Source of the DNA: Prevotella sp. UBA2756
GTDB taxonomy: Bacteria; Bacteroidota; Bacteroidia; Bacteroidales; Bacteroidaceae
Assembly: GCA_002353205.1 (NCBI GenBank)
Contig: DEJE01000020.1
Span: 62,001-126,000, forward strand
Length of the DNA stretch: 64,000 nucleotides
Direction of reading: 5' to 3'
This document shows positions 1-8,306 of this stretch, in pieces (the stretch's first letter is position 1; each line of letters opens with the position of its first letter). A model generated the notes under the pieces. It had not been told where the DNA came from and searched no databases. It worked only from the letters and a program-made list of their open reading frames with translations. The translations under genes were made by a program, and so were the position numbers.

Positions 1-387
1 TTTGTCGACACCGACTTCCCCGTGTTCCGTCTGGCAGATGTCTACCTGATGATGGCTGAATGCCAAGTGGTAGGTGGCGTAGGCAGCGTCGACGGCATTG
101 CCAAGTTCAATGAGATCCGCAACCGTGCTGGCGTGGCAAGCATTGCCAACCCCACGGCGCAAGACATCATCGACGAGCGTGCCCGCGAACTGGCATGGGA
201 GTGCCATCGCCGCAGCGACCTCGTTCGCTTCGGCTTGCTCACCAGCTCCGACTATCTCTGGTCGCACAAGGGTATGAACGGCAACGTCGGTACTCCTCAT
301 GGCGTTGACAGCAAGTACAACCTCTTCCCGTTGGCTTCGAGCGATTTGATATCGAATCCGAACCTGAAGCAGAATGCTGGCTATTAA
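1..387 (+). CDS. susD: SusD/RagB family starch-binding outer-membrane lipoprotein, 3' part only
   Basis: This is the C-terminal 128 residues of a SusD/RagB protein; the 5' part lies before the window and the frame is open from base 1. The segment reading FPVFRLADVYLMMAE and the ending NPNLKQNAGY are typical of the C-terminal helical part of SusD-like lipoproteins, which sit on a TonB-dependent SusC porin and capture glycans at the cell surface. It is followed by SusE- and SusF-like genes, so starch or maltodextrin is the likely ligand. The GTG at 22 is an internal codon, not a start. Family call is strong; the substrate is inferred from context. Confidence 0.9.
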   Translation, partial: FVDTDFPVFRLADVYLMMAECQVVGGVGSVDGIAKFNEIRNRAGVASIANPTAQDIIDERARELAWECHRRSDLVRFGLLTSSDYLWSHKGMNGNVGTPHGVDSKYNLFPLASSDLISNPNLKQNAGY

Positions 388-423
388 TTCATTTGCGAAA
401 ACGTATATAAATAAAGTAAAGAT

Positions 424-1329
424 ATGAAAGCAAAATATTTTAAGTCTGGTTTGCTGTTTGCGGCCTTCGCCATGCTGTTCGCAGCCTGTGATTCCGACCG
501 CGACGACAATCCTGTGCTCGGTCCGAACCATACGGCTTCAGAGTTTGTCCTGAATGAATCTCCTCTTTCCGAGCAATACATCCAATTATCAGCCGACAAC
601 ACCGTGAAGCTCACGTGGTCGCAGCCTAATTACGGCGTGAACACGCCCGTGAACTACAAAGTTCAAGTCGGTCTGGTCGAAAACGGCAATGTGAAATGGA
701 ACGACAATTATCTGGAGACCGGTTTCACCACCTGCTCTGCCAATATCAGCGGTGAGGAAATCGCCAAGGCTATCTGCCAGATTGACGGCTTCGCTACCGA
801 AGACGACTATGTTGACATGGGCTTCCGTGAGATTGCCATGCGCCTCTGTGCTAACATTCAGACCACCAGTCAGCAGGAAGTGGCAGGCTCTTCTATCGTA
901 TCCAACCATGTCACCTTCAAGCACATGGCAGCCTACTGCATGATTCCAACCAAGGGCACAATGTGGGTGATCGGTTCTTGCTGCGGCTGGCCAGAACCTT
1001 CGCAAGGCAACAAGCAGACCCTCGTCGACGGTGGCTGGTTCATCGAAGAAACAGAGATAGGCAGCAATGTGTTCAAGGGCATCGTTGAAATGCCTGAGGG
1101 CGATCTTACTTTCCGCTTCTATGCCAAGCTGACAGGCTGGGACGGCGGCGACTCTTATGGATTCAAGGTTGAAGACGAGGCTACCGAGATTACGCTGACC
1201 AACGGTGCATACTCAGGAAAGGGTATGACCGGTAAGGGCTCCTGGTTCATTGCCGGATTCCCTGGTGGCAAGATGGAACTCACAGTCGACAGAAACAATA
1301 ACAATGTCAACTTCCGACTCCTCAATTAA
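424..1329 (+). CDS. susE: SusE-like starch-binding outer-membrane lipoprotein
   Basis: A 301-residue lipoprotein. The signal peptide runs to a lipobox at residues 19-22 (LFAAC, lipidated Cys22), and acidic residues follow (DSDRDD), a pattern common in surface-exposed Bacteroidetes lipoproteins. The N-terminal half (about 40-165) looks like the SusE immunoglobulin-like domain. The C-terminal half (about 180-300, with WVIGSCCGWPEP and GGKMELTVDRNNNNVNF) resembles one SusE/F carbohydrate-binding module. Usual SusE proteins have two such modules, so this one is short. It starts 36 bp after susD and is presumably cotranscribed with it. Confidence 0.85.
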   Translation: MKAKYFKSGLLFAAFAMLFAACDSDRDDNPVLGPNHTASEFVLNESPLSEQYIQLSADNTVKLTWSQPNYGVNTPVNYKVQVGLVENGNVKWNDNYLETGFTTCSANISGEEIAKAICQIDGFATEDDYVDMGFREIAMRLCANIQTTSQQEVAGSSIVSNHVTFKHMAAYCMIPTKGTMWVIGSCCGWPEPSQGNKQTLVDGGWFIEETEIGSNVFKGIVEMPEGDLTFRFYAKLTGWDGGDSYGFKVEDEATEITLTNGAYSGKGMTGKGSWFIAGFPGGKMELTVDRNNNNVNFRLLN

Positions 1330-1361
1330 TTCATCCGCAACAGAAATGATCATATAATCAA

Positions 1362-3257
1362 ATGAATAAGAAGATGAAAAAACTTAGTTTATATATGATG
1401 GCTCTGCTGAGCATGGCGCTGGTATCGTGCAATCAGGACTTCCTGACGGAGTTCGTGCCCCAGACCACTGTCCCCGAGAGCCAGCTTAAGATGAGCGATG
1501 TCAGCGTCAGCAGTTCGATCTCCGCGATTAACATTGCCGATTTCATCAACGCTGAGACGGGTGAGGAGACTGCAATCCCCATCGGCACGGCTAAGGTAGC
1601 CGAAGGTGCTATGCCTGCCAATACGATTCTGATGGCTCAAGTTGAGTTTGCTAATAATCCCGAATTCGACAACAAGTTTGTCATCGATGCCAACAGCCTC
1701 GATGGAACCGACGTCATTTCGATTTCACCCTCGGATCTGCAAGATGCTTATTTCAACTACATCACTCGCAATCCTGCTTCGATTACTGCTTATGTTCGTT
1801 CCGTCATTTATACCGTTACCGATGGAACCTCTGTTGCCATCGTTGGTAAGCCCGGTGAGAACTATTTCGCAGAGCGCACCATTCAGTTCACTCCGCTGAA
1901 CAAGGTACAGATTTCGCCCGCATACTATGTCATCGGTGCTGCCGGTGGCTGGAGTGTCGACGGAGCACGTGCGCAGAAGTTCAATCACAGCGATGCTGAT
2001 GTCTACGACGATCCCATCTTCACCATTACCTTTGATGCTGGCGGCGACGATTGCTGGTTCGCTATTGGCGACGATGCTGCTCTCGATGCTATCGCAAATG
2101 ATAACGACTGGACCAAGCTTCTCGGAACTAAGGGTGCCAGCGAGGACCTGAAGGGAACGATGGACTTCCGTTACAACCTTGGTGGAGACCATTCCTTCCA
2201 CGTAACGGGTGCCAAGAAGATTCGTGTTACCATTAATATGCTGGAGTACAGCTACACCATCGAACCTGTGAACATCTCAGAAGCATACTATCTGGTTGGT
2301 GGTCCCGGCTCTTGGAGCAGCGATAAGAGCCAGAAGTTCAGCCACAGCAGCGCTGACGTTTTCGATGATCCCGTATTCACATACGTCTTCGAAGGCAATG
2401 GAGGCACTAGCGACATCTGGTTCGCTTTCGGTGATGAAGAGGCTCTTGACGCTATCGACGCAGGCGATTGGAACCAGCTGTACGGAACCAAGGGTGAGAG
2501 CACAGACCTCAAAGGCTCGTTCGACCGTCGTTACAACCTCGGTGGCGACCACTCGTTCTGTGTTGACGGTAAGGCTAAATTCTACCGCTTCTCCATCAAC
2601 ATGGCCGAAAATACCTACGAGATCACTCCGCTCAACTTCCAGCAGTATATCTACGAGGCTGGTGTGAACAACAGCTGGGGCGGTATTGAGCAGCCTCTCT
2701 ACTGCGGTGACGGCAATGGCACGTACACTGGCTTCTTCCATGCCAAGGAAGATTCATGGACAGATGGCAAGGGAGCCTTCAAGCTCCGCGGTGCTGCCGA
2801 CAACTGGGACAACGGAAACTATGGAACCGGCACGCTGAACGACGATGGTCTGACGGGAACGCTCATTAATGACGGCAACTCCGGCAACATCATGCCTGCT
2901 CCTGGTTTCTATCGTGCTGATGTCGATTTGGCCAACATGACGTACAAACTCACACCCATCAAGAGCGTGTTCGTCGTGGGAAGCGCCGTCAACAACGACT
3001 GGGACAAGGGTGTCGAGATGACCTACAACTTCGATAAGCTCTGTTGGGAGTGCGATGCTACCTTCACCGAAGCCGGCGTCATCAAGTTCAAGGGCAATGG
3101 CACCTGGGATACCGAGGACGGAAACTGGGGTGGAACAGCCGATAACATTATCAACGGCTCCAACGACAATATTCCTGTCAGCGTGTCCGGCGATGTTCAC
3201 ATCGAGTTCTATCCGCTCTGTGAAACAAAGGCCTACTGCACCATCACGAAGAAGTAA
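1362..3257 (+). CDS. susF: SusF/SusE-like multi-domain starch-binding lipoprotein
   Basis: A 631-residue lipoprotein with lipobox at Cys23 (ALVSC). After an Ig-like N-terminal domain (about 40-180) come two closely similar modules at about 190-300 and 305-422; both contain AYY(V/L)(I/V)G, SxADV(Y/F)DDP, RYNLGGDHSF and an aspartate-rich WFA(I/F)GD segment. Two more diverged modules follow (about 425-535 and 536-631). The repeated modules are of the SusE/SusF outer-membrane starch-binding type, which hold starch at the surface without cleaving it. The near-duplicate modules 1 and 2 suggest recent internal duplication. It lies 32 bp after the SusE-like gene, in the same operon. Confidence 0.85.
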   Translation: MNKKMKKLSLYMMALLSMALVSCNQDFLTEFVPQTTVPESQLKMSDVSVSSSISAINIADFINAETGEETAIPIGTAKVAEGAMPANTILMAQVEFANNPEFDNKFVIDANSLDGTDVISISPSDLQDAYFNYITRNPASITAYVRSVIYTVTDGTSVAIVGKPGENYFAERTIQFTPLNKVQISPAYYVIGAAGGWSVDGARAQKFNHSDADVYDDPIFTITFDAGGDDCWFAIGDDAALDAIANDNDWTKLLGTKGASEDLKGTMDFRYNLGGDHSFHVTGAKKIRVTINMLEYSYTIEPVNISEAYYLVGGPGSWSSDKSQKFSHSSADVFDDPVFTYVFEGNGGTSDIWFAFGDEEALDAIDAGDWNQLYGTKGESTDLKGSFDRRYNLGGDHSFCVDGKAKFYRFSINMAENTYEITPLNFQQYIYEAGVNNSWGGIEQPLYCGDGNGTYTGFFHAKEDSWTDGKGAFKLRGAADNWDNGNYGTGTLNDDGLTGTLINDGNSGNIMPAPGFYRADVDLANMTYKLTPIKSVFVVGSAVNNDWDKGVEMTYNFDKLCWECDATFTEAGVIKFKGNGTWDTEDGNWGGTADNIINGSNDNIPVSVSGDVHIEFYPLCETKAYCTITKK

Positions 3258-3277
3258 TTTCGTTTTATCATCAACAT

Positions 3278-3314
3278 CGAGGCGAGCCGCTTGAGTGGGA
3301 CTCGCCTCGTTTTT
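3278..3314 (+). terminator. Rho-independent terminator after the SusF-like gene
   Basis: A 9-bp perfect stem (CGAGGCGAG pairing with CTCGCCTCG), a 14-nt loop and a following TTTTT run lie 20 bp after the susF stop. It would end or attenuate the susCDEF transcript before the amylase gene. Confidence 0.75.
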
Positions 3315-3344
3315 CTCAATAACGACACTAACATCATTGCTTTT

Positions 3345-4685
3345 ATGAAGAAGCACTCGTTTTTCATTACCATATTGGCTGTACTCCTTGCTGCTTGCAA
3401 GCCCGGTCAGCAGGAAGCCGAAGGTCCCGTGGCTCCGCTGGCGCAGATGCCTGCCGTGAAAGATGTTGTCATGTATCAGGTCAACCCCCGCGTTTTCGCA
3501 CCTAAGAACTCGCTGCGCGCCGTTGCCGACCGTATCGACAGCATCCAGGCTTTGGGCGTCAACGTCATGTGGGTCATGCCCATCTATCCCATCGGTATCG
3601 AGAAAGGCAAGAACTCGCCTTACTGTATTCAAGACTACAAAGCCATTGCACCAGAGTTCGGTACGCTCGACGACTTCAAATACCTCGCCCGCACCTGCCA
3701 TGAGCATGGCATCGCCATCATCCTCGACTGGGTGGCCAACCACACCGCATGGGATCACCCTTGGCTGAAAGAGCATCCTGAATGGTACACCCACGACGAG
3801 AAGACAGACACTATCATCCATCCTCGTCCTTGGGACTGGTACGATGTGGCCGACCTGAACTATGATAACAACGACATGCGCCTTGCCATGATCGATGCTA
3901 TGAAGTACTGGATTGCCGACGTAGGCATCGACGGTTTCCGCTGCGATGTGGCCGACGGTGTGCCCGCCGACTTCTGGAAACAGGCCATCGACACGCTGCG
4001 CCAGGCTGCCGGCAATCGTCAGATACTGATGCTCGCCGAGGGCAAACGCCCCGATAACTTCACCGCTGGCTTCGACATGAACTACGGTTGGGACTTCAAG
4101 GACCAGCTTGTGCGCGTCTTCAACGAGGGCCAGCCCGTCTCGTCGCTCTTCGATGCCGACAAGGCCGAGTACGACAGTATTCCGGCAGGCAAAGTAAAGC
4201 TGCGCTTCACCACCAACCACGACCACTCTACCGAGAAGACACCTCCCGTGGAGTTCCAGTCGCTTCGTGGCTCCATGGCTGCCTATGTGGCCTCTGTGTT
4301 CCTCCATGGCGGTGCACTTATCTACGGTTCGCAAGAGGTAGGATATCCCGAACCCATCAACTTCTTCAAGTATGTGCCCGTCGACTGGACGGCCAATCCT
4401 GACATCTACGCCGAGTATCAGCATCTTATCAAGGTCTACAACGAGAATCCCGTCGTGCGGGAAGGTGCCGTCGTGCCCTATCCTCACCCCGACGTGCTTG
4501 CCTTCGAGCGAACTCTCAATGCTGACAGCATGCTCGTGATCGTCAATCTGCGCGATTCGGCCATCACCATTCCCACGCCACAGCCTTGGCTCAACAAGGA
4601 GGCTGTCGATCTTCGCACTAACACCAACGCCTCGCTGCGCGATTCCGTGGCTCTGGCTCCCTTCGAGTATTTCATCCTGAAGTAA
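3345..4685 (+). CDS. GH13 alpha-amylase-family lipoprotein
   Basis: A 446-residue GH13 glycoside hydrolase with a lipoprotein signal (LLAAC, Cys18). The GH13 conserved regions are visible: DWVANH at about 128-133, GFRCDVAD with the nucleophile Asp201, MLAEG with the acid/base Glu232, and TTNHDHS with Asp293. It probably hydrolyses or rearranges alpha-glucans at the outer membrane or in the periplasm, in the position that susG takes in Bacteroides sus loci. The start was taken at the ATG before MKKHSFF; an upstream in-frame TTG at 3291 lies inside the terminator loop. It lacks the long insertions of classical SusG, so maltodextrin rather than whole starch may be its substrate. Confidence 0.88.
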   Translation: MKKHSFFITILAVLLAACKPGQQEAEGPVAPLAQMPAVKDVVMYQVNPRVFAPKNSLRAVADRIDSIQALGVNVMWVMPIYPIGIEKGKNSPYCIQDYKAIAPEFGTLDDFKYLARTCHEHGIAIILDWVANHTAWDHPWLKEHPEWYTHDEKTDTIIHPRPWDWYDVADLNYDNNDMRLAMIDAMKYWIADVGIDGFRCDVADGVPADFWKQAIDTLRQAAGNRQILMLAEGKRPDNFTAGFDMNYGWDFKDQLVRVFNEGQPVSSLFDADKAEYDSIPAGKVKLRFTTNHDHSTEKTPPVEFQSLRGSMAAYVASVFLHGGALIYGSQEVGYPEPINFFKYVPVDWTANPDIYAEYQHLIKVYNENPVVREGAVVPYPHPDVLAFERTLNADSMLVIVNLRDSAITIPTPQPWLNKEAVDLRTNTNASLRDSVALAPFEYFILK

Positions 4686-4693
4686 GGAACATA

Positions 4694-4726
4694 TCCCCCG
4701 GCCCCTCCACAAGGGAAGGGAGAGAA
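4694..4726. repeat. GC-rich palindromic intergenic repeat, copy 1
   Basis: On the minus strand the core reads like CTCCCTTCCC, a short loop, then GGAGGGGCCGGGGG. It lies between the two GH13 genes and belongs to the same repeat family as 4896-4940, 38333-38372, 39715-39752 and 39845-39880. Confidence 0.6.
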
Positions 4727-4750
4727 AGATCTATAGAAAAGAACAGAACA

Positions 4751-6955
4751 ATGAAAAGAAACCAATCACCTCGCCTTATGCTGCAAAGTTGTAGCAAGCG
4801 CAGCCTTTCCTCCTCCCTGTCGGGAAGAACCAGGTCGGGGCTTCCCCACTCCTGGCTGCAGAAAGCCATCTGCGTCATCGTCTTCGCCCTTGCACTACCC
4901 ACGCTTCCCCTTCCCTTTACGAAAGGGGTAGGGGCTGGCTCTCTCCATGCTGCCGACGGTTGGCCGTCGCAATATAAGGGAGTCATGCTGCAGGGCTTCT
5001 ACTGGGACTCCTACGATGCCACCAACTGGAATGTGCTGAAGTCGCAGGCCGGCGAGCTCGGGCAGTATTTCTCGCTCGTGTGGCTGCCCCAGAGTGCCAA
5101 CTGCGGAGGCCAGTCGATGGGCTACGACGACCTCTACTGGTTCTCCAACTATGACTCATCCTTCGGCACCGAGCAGGAACTGCGCTCGCTCATCCAGACT
5201 TTCCGCGACAACGGCATTGGAACCATTGCCGACGTCGTCGTCAATCACCGTAAGAGCAACAACGGCTGGTTCGGATTTCCCTCCGAGACCTACAACGGCA
5301 CCACCTACACGATGAGCTCTACCGATGTTTGTTCCAACGACGACAATGGCAAGGCGAAGGCCGAAGCCGACCGTCTGGGCGTCAGCCTCGGCAACGAGGA
5401 CACCGGCGAAGGGTGGGACGGCATGCGCGACCTCGACCATACCAGCGAAAACGTGCAGAACACGGTAAAGGCCTATCTGCGCATGTTGCTCGAAGACCTG
5501 GGCTATGTGGGCTTCCGCTACGATATGGTGAAGGGGTACAGCGGTTCATATACGAAGCAGTACAACGAGTACGCCAACCCCACCTATAGCGTCGGCGAAT
5601 GCTGGGATGGCACGCAGACGATCCGCAACTGGATCGATGCCACCGAGAAAACGTCGGCTGCCTTCGACTTCCAGTTCCGCTATACCGTGCGCAATGCTGC
5701 CAACAACGGGCAGTGGAACCGTCTGGCACAGCAGAACGACGGCAACTGGCCGCTCGTCTCCAACAACTACCAGAACGGTTCCTATCGTCGTCTGGCCGTC
5801 ACTTTCGTTGAGAATCACGACACCGAGCGCCGTCCCAATGCGGCCCAGGACCCTCTTCGCAAAGACACGCTGGCTGCCAATGCCTACCTGCTCGCCATGC
5901 CCGGCACGCCCTGCATCTTCCTTACCCACTGGATTGACTGCAAGCAGGACATCAAGTCGATGATCGACGTGCGCCGTCTCGTGGGCATCCACAACGAAAG
6001 CAGCTATACCAACCGCATTCCCAACACCTCCGTGACCAGCGTAGCTGCCTACGAGAGCGTGGGAACCGAAGGCTCGTTGCTCGTCGTCCTGGGCAACCTG
6101 AAGGACTATCAGCCCATCTCGTCGCAGTGGATAAAGGTGCTCTCGGGCCACCACTATGCCTACTACCTGCAGCCGTCTATGAACATCGCGTGGGTAGACC
6201 GCGCCTCGGGACATTACGAAAAGTCGTTCCAGACCACCCTCACCGCCGTCAGCGACCAGACGGATGCGCAGCTTGTCTATACCCTCGACGGCTCAACGCC
6301 TTCTGCCAGCAACGGCACGCGCTGTGCCAGCGGCACCCAAATCACGATTCCTGCCGAGTCGACCGTCACGCTGAAGGTGGGCTTGCTCGTCGGGGCAACG
6401 GTAGGTTCCATCCTGACACGACAGTACGAGGTGAGCGAGACCAAGCCCGACGTGGTGATTGTCCCCGACTTCTGTACGCGTGAGGCCGACGAGGTGTGTG
6501 CCTTCTTCGAGGCTCCTCTCACGTGGACCAGCACCATCGCCTGCTGGGCATGGACCGATTCGCCTGCCGACAACTTCACCTACTCGCAGCGCAAGGGGTG
6601 GCCCGGCGTCGACTGTACCTACCTCGGCACAGCCCAGAATGGAAAGAAGGTGTGGAAATGGACGTGGGACGGCACGCTTCAGAACAACACTTCCGTCACG
6701 CAGCCCGCAAAGATCATCTTCAGCAACAACGGTTCGCCGCAGACGGCCGACCTCGCTTTTGCCAACGGAGGCTATTACACCGTCGATGGGATGCAGGGCC
6801 AAGTGTCGACAGGCATTGAGAATCTCATCTCCGACCCGTCTTCAAAGCACGTTGAGAGCGTCTACGATCTTCAGGGACGCAAGGTTTCCGACTCCTCACG
6901 TCACCTGAAGAAAGGTATCTATATCGTTGGCGGAAAGAAGGTTGTTGTAAGGTAA
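4751..6955 (+). CDS. Secreted GH13 alpha-amylase with starch-binding module and T9SS sorting domain
   Basis: A 734-residue secreted amylase. An unusual N-terminal stretch of about 67 residues contains one hydrophobic segment (about 39-50). The GH13 barrel follows, with DVVVNH at 161-166, GFRYDMVKG (nucleophile Asp258), VGECWDG (acid/base Glu283) and FVENHD (Asp357). After the barrel comes a chitobiase-like C-terminal domain (about 490-545, YTLDGSTPS), then a CBM26-like starch-binding module (about 560-680). The tail, VYDLQGRKV followed by KGIYIVGGKKVVVR, is a type IX secretion sorting domain. It is thus a PorU/PorV client acting outside the cell on starch, complementing the neighbouring lipoprotein amylase. 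Codons 48-65 are made of a GC-rich repeat element. Confidence 0.9.
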   Translation: MKRNQSPRLMLQSCSKRSLSSSLSGRTRSGLPHSWLQKAICVIVFALALPTLPLPFTKGVGAGSLHAADGWPSQYKGVMLQGFYWDSYDATNWNVLKSQAGELGQYFSLVWLPQSANCGGQSMGYDDLYWFSNYDSSFGTEQELRSLIQTFRDNGIGTIADVVVNHRKSNNGWFGFPSETYNGTTYTMSSTDVCSNDDNGKAKAEADRLGVSLGNEDTGEGWDGMRDLDHTSENVQNTVKAYLRMLLEDLGYVGFRYDMVKGYSGSYTKQYNEYANPTYSVGECWDGTQTIRNWIDATEKTSAAFDFQFRYTVRNAANNGQWNRLAQQNDGNWPLVSNNYQNGSYRRLAVTFVENHDTERRPNAAQDPLRKDTLAANAYLLAMPGTPCIFLTHWIDCKQDIKSMIDVRRLVGIHNESSYTNRIPNTSVTSVAAYESVGTEGSLLVVLGNLKDYQPISSQWIKVLSGHHYAYYLQPSMNIAWVDRASGHYEKSFQTTLTAVSDQTDAQLVYTLDGSTPSASNGTRCASGTQITIPAESTVTLKVGLLVGATVGSILTRQYEVSETKPDVVIVPDFCTREADEVCAFFEAPLTWTSTIACWAWTDSPADNFTYSQRKGWPGVDCTYLGTAQNGKKVWKWTWDGTLQNNTSVTQPAKIIFSNNGSPQTADLAFANGGYYTVDGMQGQVSTGIENLISDPSSKHVESVYDLQGRKVSDSSRHLKKGIYIVGGKKVVVR
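4896..4940. repeat. GC-rich palindromic repeat inside amylase signal region, copy 2
   Basis: Contains TTCCCCTTCCCTTTACG followed by AAAGGGGTAGGGGCTGG, matching the repeat family seen between genes elsewhere. It is translated in frame as the Pro/Leu/Gly-rich end of the amylase signal peptide. Confidence 0.6.
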
Positions 6956-6967
6956 AGCCCTCAGCAG

Positions 6968-7816
6968 CTACCACTTGCGCAAGTCGGCAGTAGCTTCCAC
7001 CGTTCGCTCGATGTTGTCGGGCAGGTTATGGAAGAAGTCGATTCCCGTGATGCGCTCCACCTCATCCACTGTCTTCACATAGTGGTCCATGGGGTGGGGC
7101 GTTCCGTTGTTGGGGTAGATGAAACCGAGGGCTTTCGGCTTCCCTTTCATGCACAGCACCACCTTGAAGAAGGCGTCGGGGATGGCCACGCGGTTCTTCC
7201 CCATCGTGCGCGGCTTCTGGCCGTAGAACACGGGCCCCGCGGCAATGTATACGTCGCCGTAGTGCTTCGCCCATCCGCGGCACCGGCGTTCCAGCTTCTC
7301 CCAGTCGCCGGCGTTCAGGTCGATGTCCTGCGGGCACATGTTCGTCAGCAGGAACGACTGGTTCATGGCTTTCTTGCTCCATCGGTTGTCGGCGGCGGGG
7401 CACAGGTGGCCGTGGTTCAGGTTGTACTGTCGCGCACCCGACCAGTCGGAGTGCTCCTGTCGCGGGCGTTTCACGTTCCTGTCCACGATGTAGCTGCCCC
7501 TGACCGTCGCCTTGCTCACCTCGCCGATGCCGATGGCCTGCCCGCTGCCGTCGTAGTAGGGCACACCCTTGCGGCCGAACGAACCCTCGGTGTGCTCGCG
7601 TGTGAGGTGCCATGCCACCCAGTTGGCCTGCTTCGTCGAGGCATTGTAAGAGGTGGAGTAGCCTTCGCGCAGCAGGATTTGCTCCGGGCGGCTCTGCCTC
7701 ATCTTGGGCTGCTCCAGTGCCAGGCGGCCTCCCTGTGCGGTCTTTGTCTCTCTGCTTCCGGCGCAAATCGTCGTCGCGATGCCCATCAGCCAAACGATGT
7801 ACAACAGTTTTTTCAT
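6968..7816 (-). CDS. Secreted DNA/RNA non-specific endonuclease (NUC family)
   Basis: A 282-residue secreted endonuclease of the beta-beta-alpha-metal (NUC1/EndA-like) family. An N-terminal signal peptide ends near TTICAG. The catalytic region reads NHGHLCPAADNRW, followed by AMNQSFLLTNMCPQ and later AAGPVFYG, all family hallmarks. The usual catalytic motif is DRGH; here the residues before the essential Gly-His are Asn-His. The ATG at 7816 is preferred over a TTG three codons upstream. It is convergent with the amylase gene, with only 12 bp between stops. Likely role: degradation of extracellular nucleic acid for nutrients. Confidence 0.85.
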   Translation of the reverse strand: MKKLLYIVWLMGIATTICAGSRETKTAQGGRLALEQPKMRQSRPEQILLREGYSTSYNASTKQANWVAWHLTREHTEGSFGRKGVPYYDGSGQAIGIGEVSKATVRGSYIVDRNVKRPRQEHSDWSGARQYNLNHGHLCPAADNRWSKKAMNQSFLLTNMCPQDIDLNAGDWEKLERRCRGWAKHYGDVYIAAGPVFYGQKPRTMGKNRVAIPDAFFKVVLCMKGKPKALGFIYPNNGTPHPMDHYVKTVDEVERITGIDFFHNLPDNIERTVEATADLRKW

Positions 7817-7870
7817 GCGCTTCAAGTTGGTTGTTTGGTTCTACGATTATTCTGAAAACAATTCCGGCTG

Positions 7871-7900
7871 CAAATGTACACAATTATCTTCAATCGCCAA
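7871..7900 (-). promoter_or_regulatory. Promoter of the nuclease gene
   Basis: On the minus strand TTG, a 19-bp spacer, then TACATTTG match the Bacteroidetes -33/-7 consensus about 55 bp before the nuclease ATG. Confidence 0.65.
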
Positions 7901-7935
7901 GCGTTTGAAGATTTTTTTTTGTGTAGTGAACCTAT

Positions 7936-7970
7936 AAAAAAACACGCTGCAACTCTCAACGAGCTGCAAC
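7936..7970 (-). terminator. Strong terminator ending the 8.0-kb small transcript
   Basis: Read on the minus strand, a continuous 10-bp stem (GTTGCAGCTC pairing with GAGTTGCAGC, two G-U pairs) with a 5-nt loop is followed by GTGTTTTTTT. It lies 36 nt after the stop of the 15-codon ORF. Confidence 0.8.
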
Positions 7971-8005
7971 GTATCAACTATGTTTAACTAAAAATCCTTT
8001 TCTGA

Positions 8006-8053
8006 TTAAATGGGAGCCTCACGGTTACCATTGTCATCCATTTCAACAATCAT
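8006..8053 (-). CDS. 15-residue micro-ORF in an independent short transcript
   Basis: An ATG-initiated ORF encoding MIVEMDDNGNREAPI, in an approximately 190-nt transcription unit with its own promoter (8134-8166) and a strong terminator (7936-7970). The leader is about 70 nt, AT-rich and made of repeated TTAG/TAGATT words; an in-frame stop just upstream fixes the ATG as start. The gene-free stretch from 7817 to 8306 otherwise holds only the nuclease promoter. I do not recognise the peptide. It could be a translated micropeptide, or the unit could be a small RNA with a fortuitous ORF. Its acidic, hydrophilic composition does not suggest a membrane peptide. Confidence 0.45.
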   Translation of the reverse strand: MIVEMDDNGNREAPI

Positions 8054-8133
8054 GAAAACTTACCTTAATCTAATAACTAAAAACCTAAATCTATTACTAC
8101 TAACCTAAACAATCTATTAACCTTTTGACAATG

Positions 8134-8166
8134 CAAAGTTACGACGATTTCCGCATCCCCGCAATA
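8134..8166 (-). promoter_or_regulatory. Promoter of the 8.0-kb small transcript
   Basis: Minus strand: TATTG at 8166-8162, a 20-bp gap, then TAACTTTG (8141-8134), a near-perfect Bacteroidetes promoter. Start of transcription would be near 8127. Confidence 0.75.
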
Positions 8167-8306
8167 CTTTGATGTGATAATCTTTCGGATTTTTGCGTTT
8201 TCTTGACGAAAATCAAGTTTTGTGCGCGAAAACAATATGAAAAACCGTAACTTTTCGGCTTGTTTTATTGTAAAATAGAAAGTTCAGATCGCCGTGAATG
8301 ATGTCG

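Noticed and set aside
3291..3344. TTG start giving 18 extra residues before the GH13 lipoprotein signal
   Set aside because: The codons lie in the terminator loop and would destroy the signal-peptide position.
2754..4712. 652-codon frame antisense to the SusF-like and GH13 genes
   Set aside because: Spans two real genes and their intergenic terminator with no support of its own.
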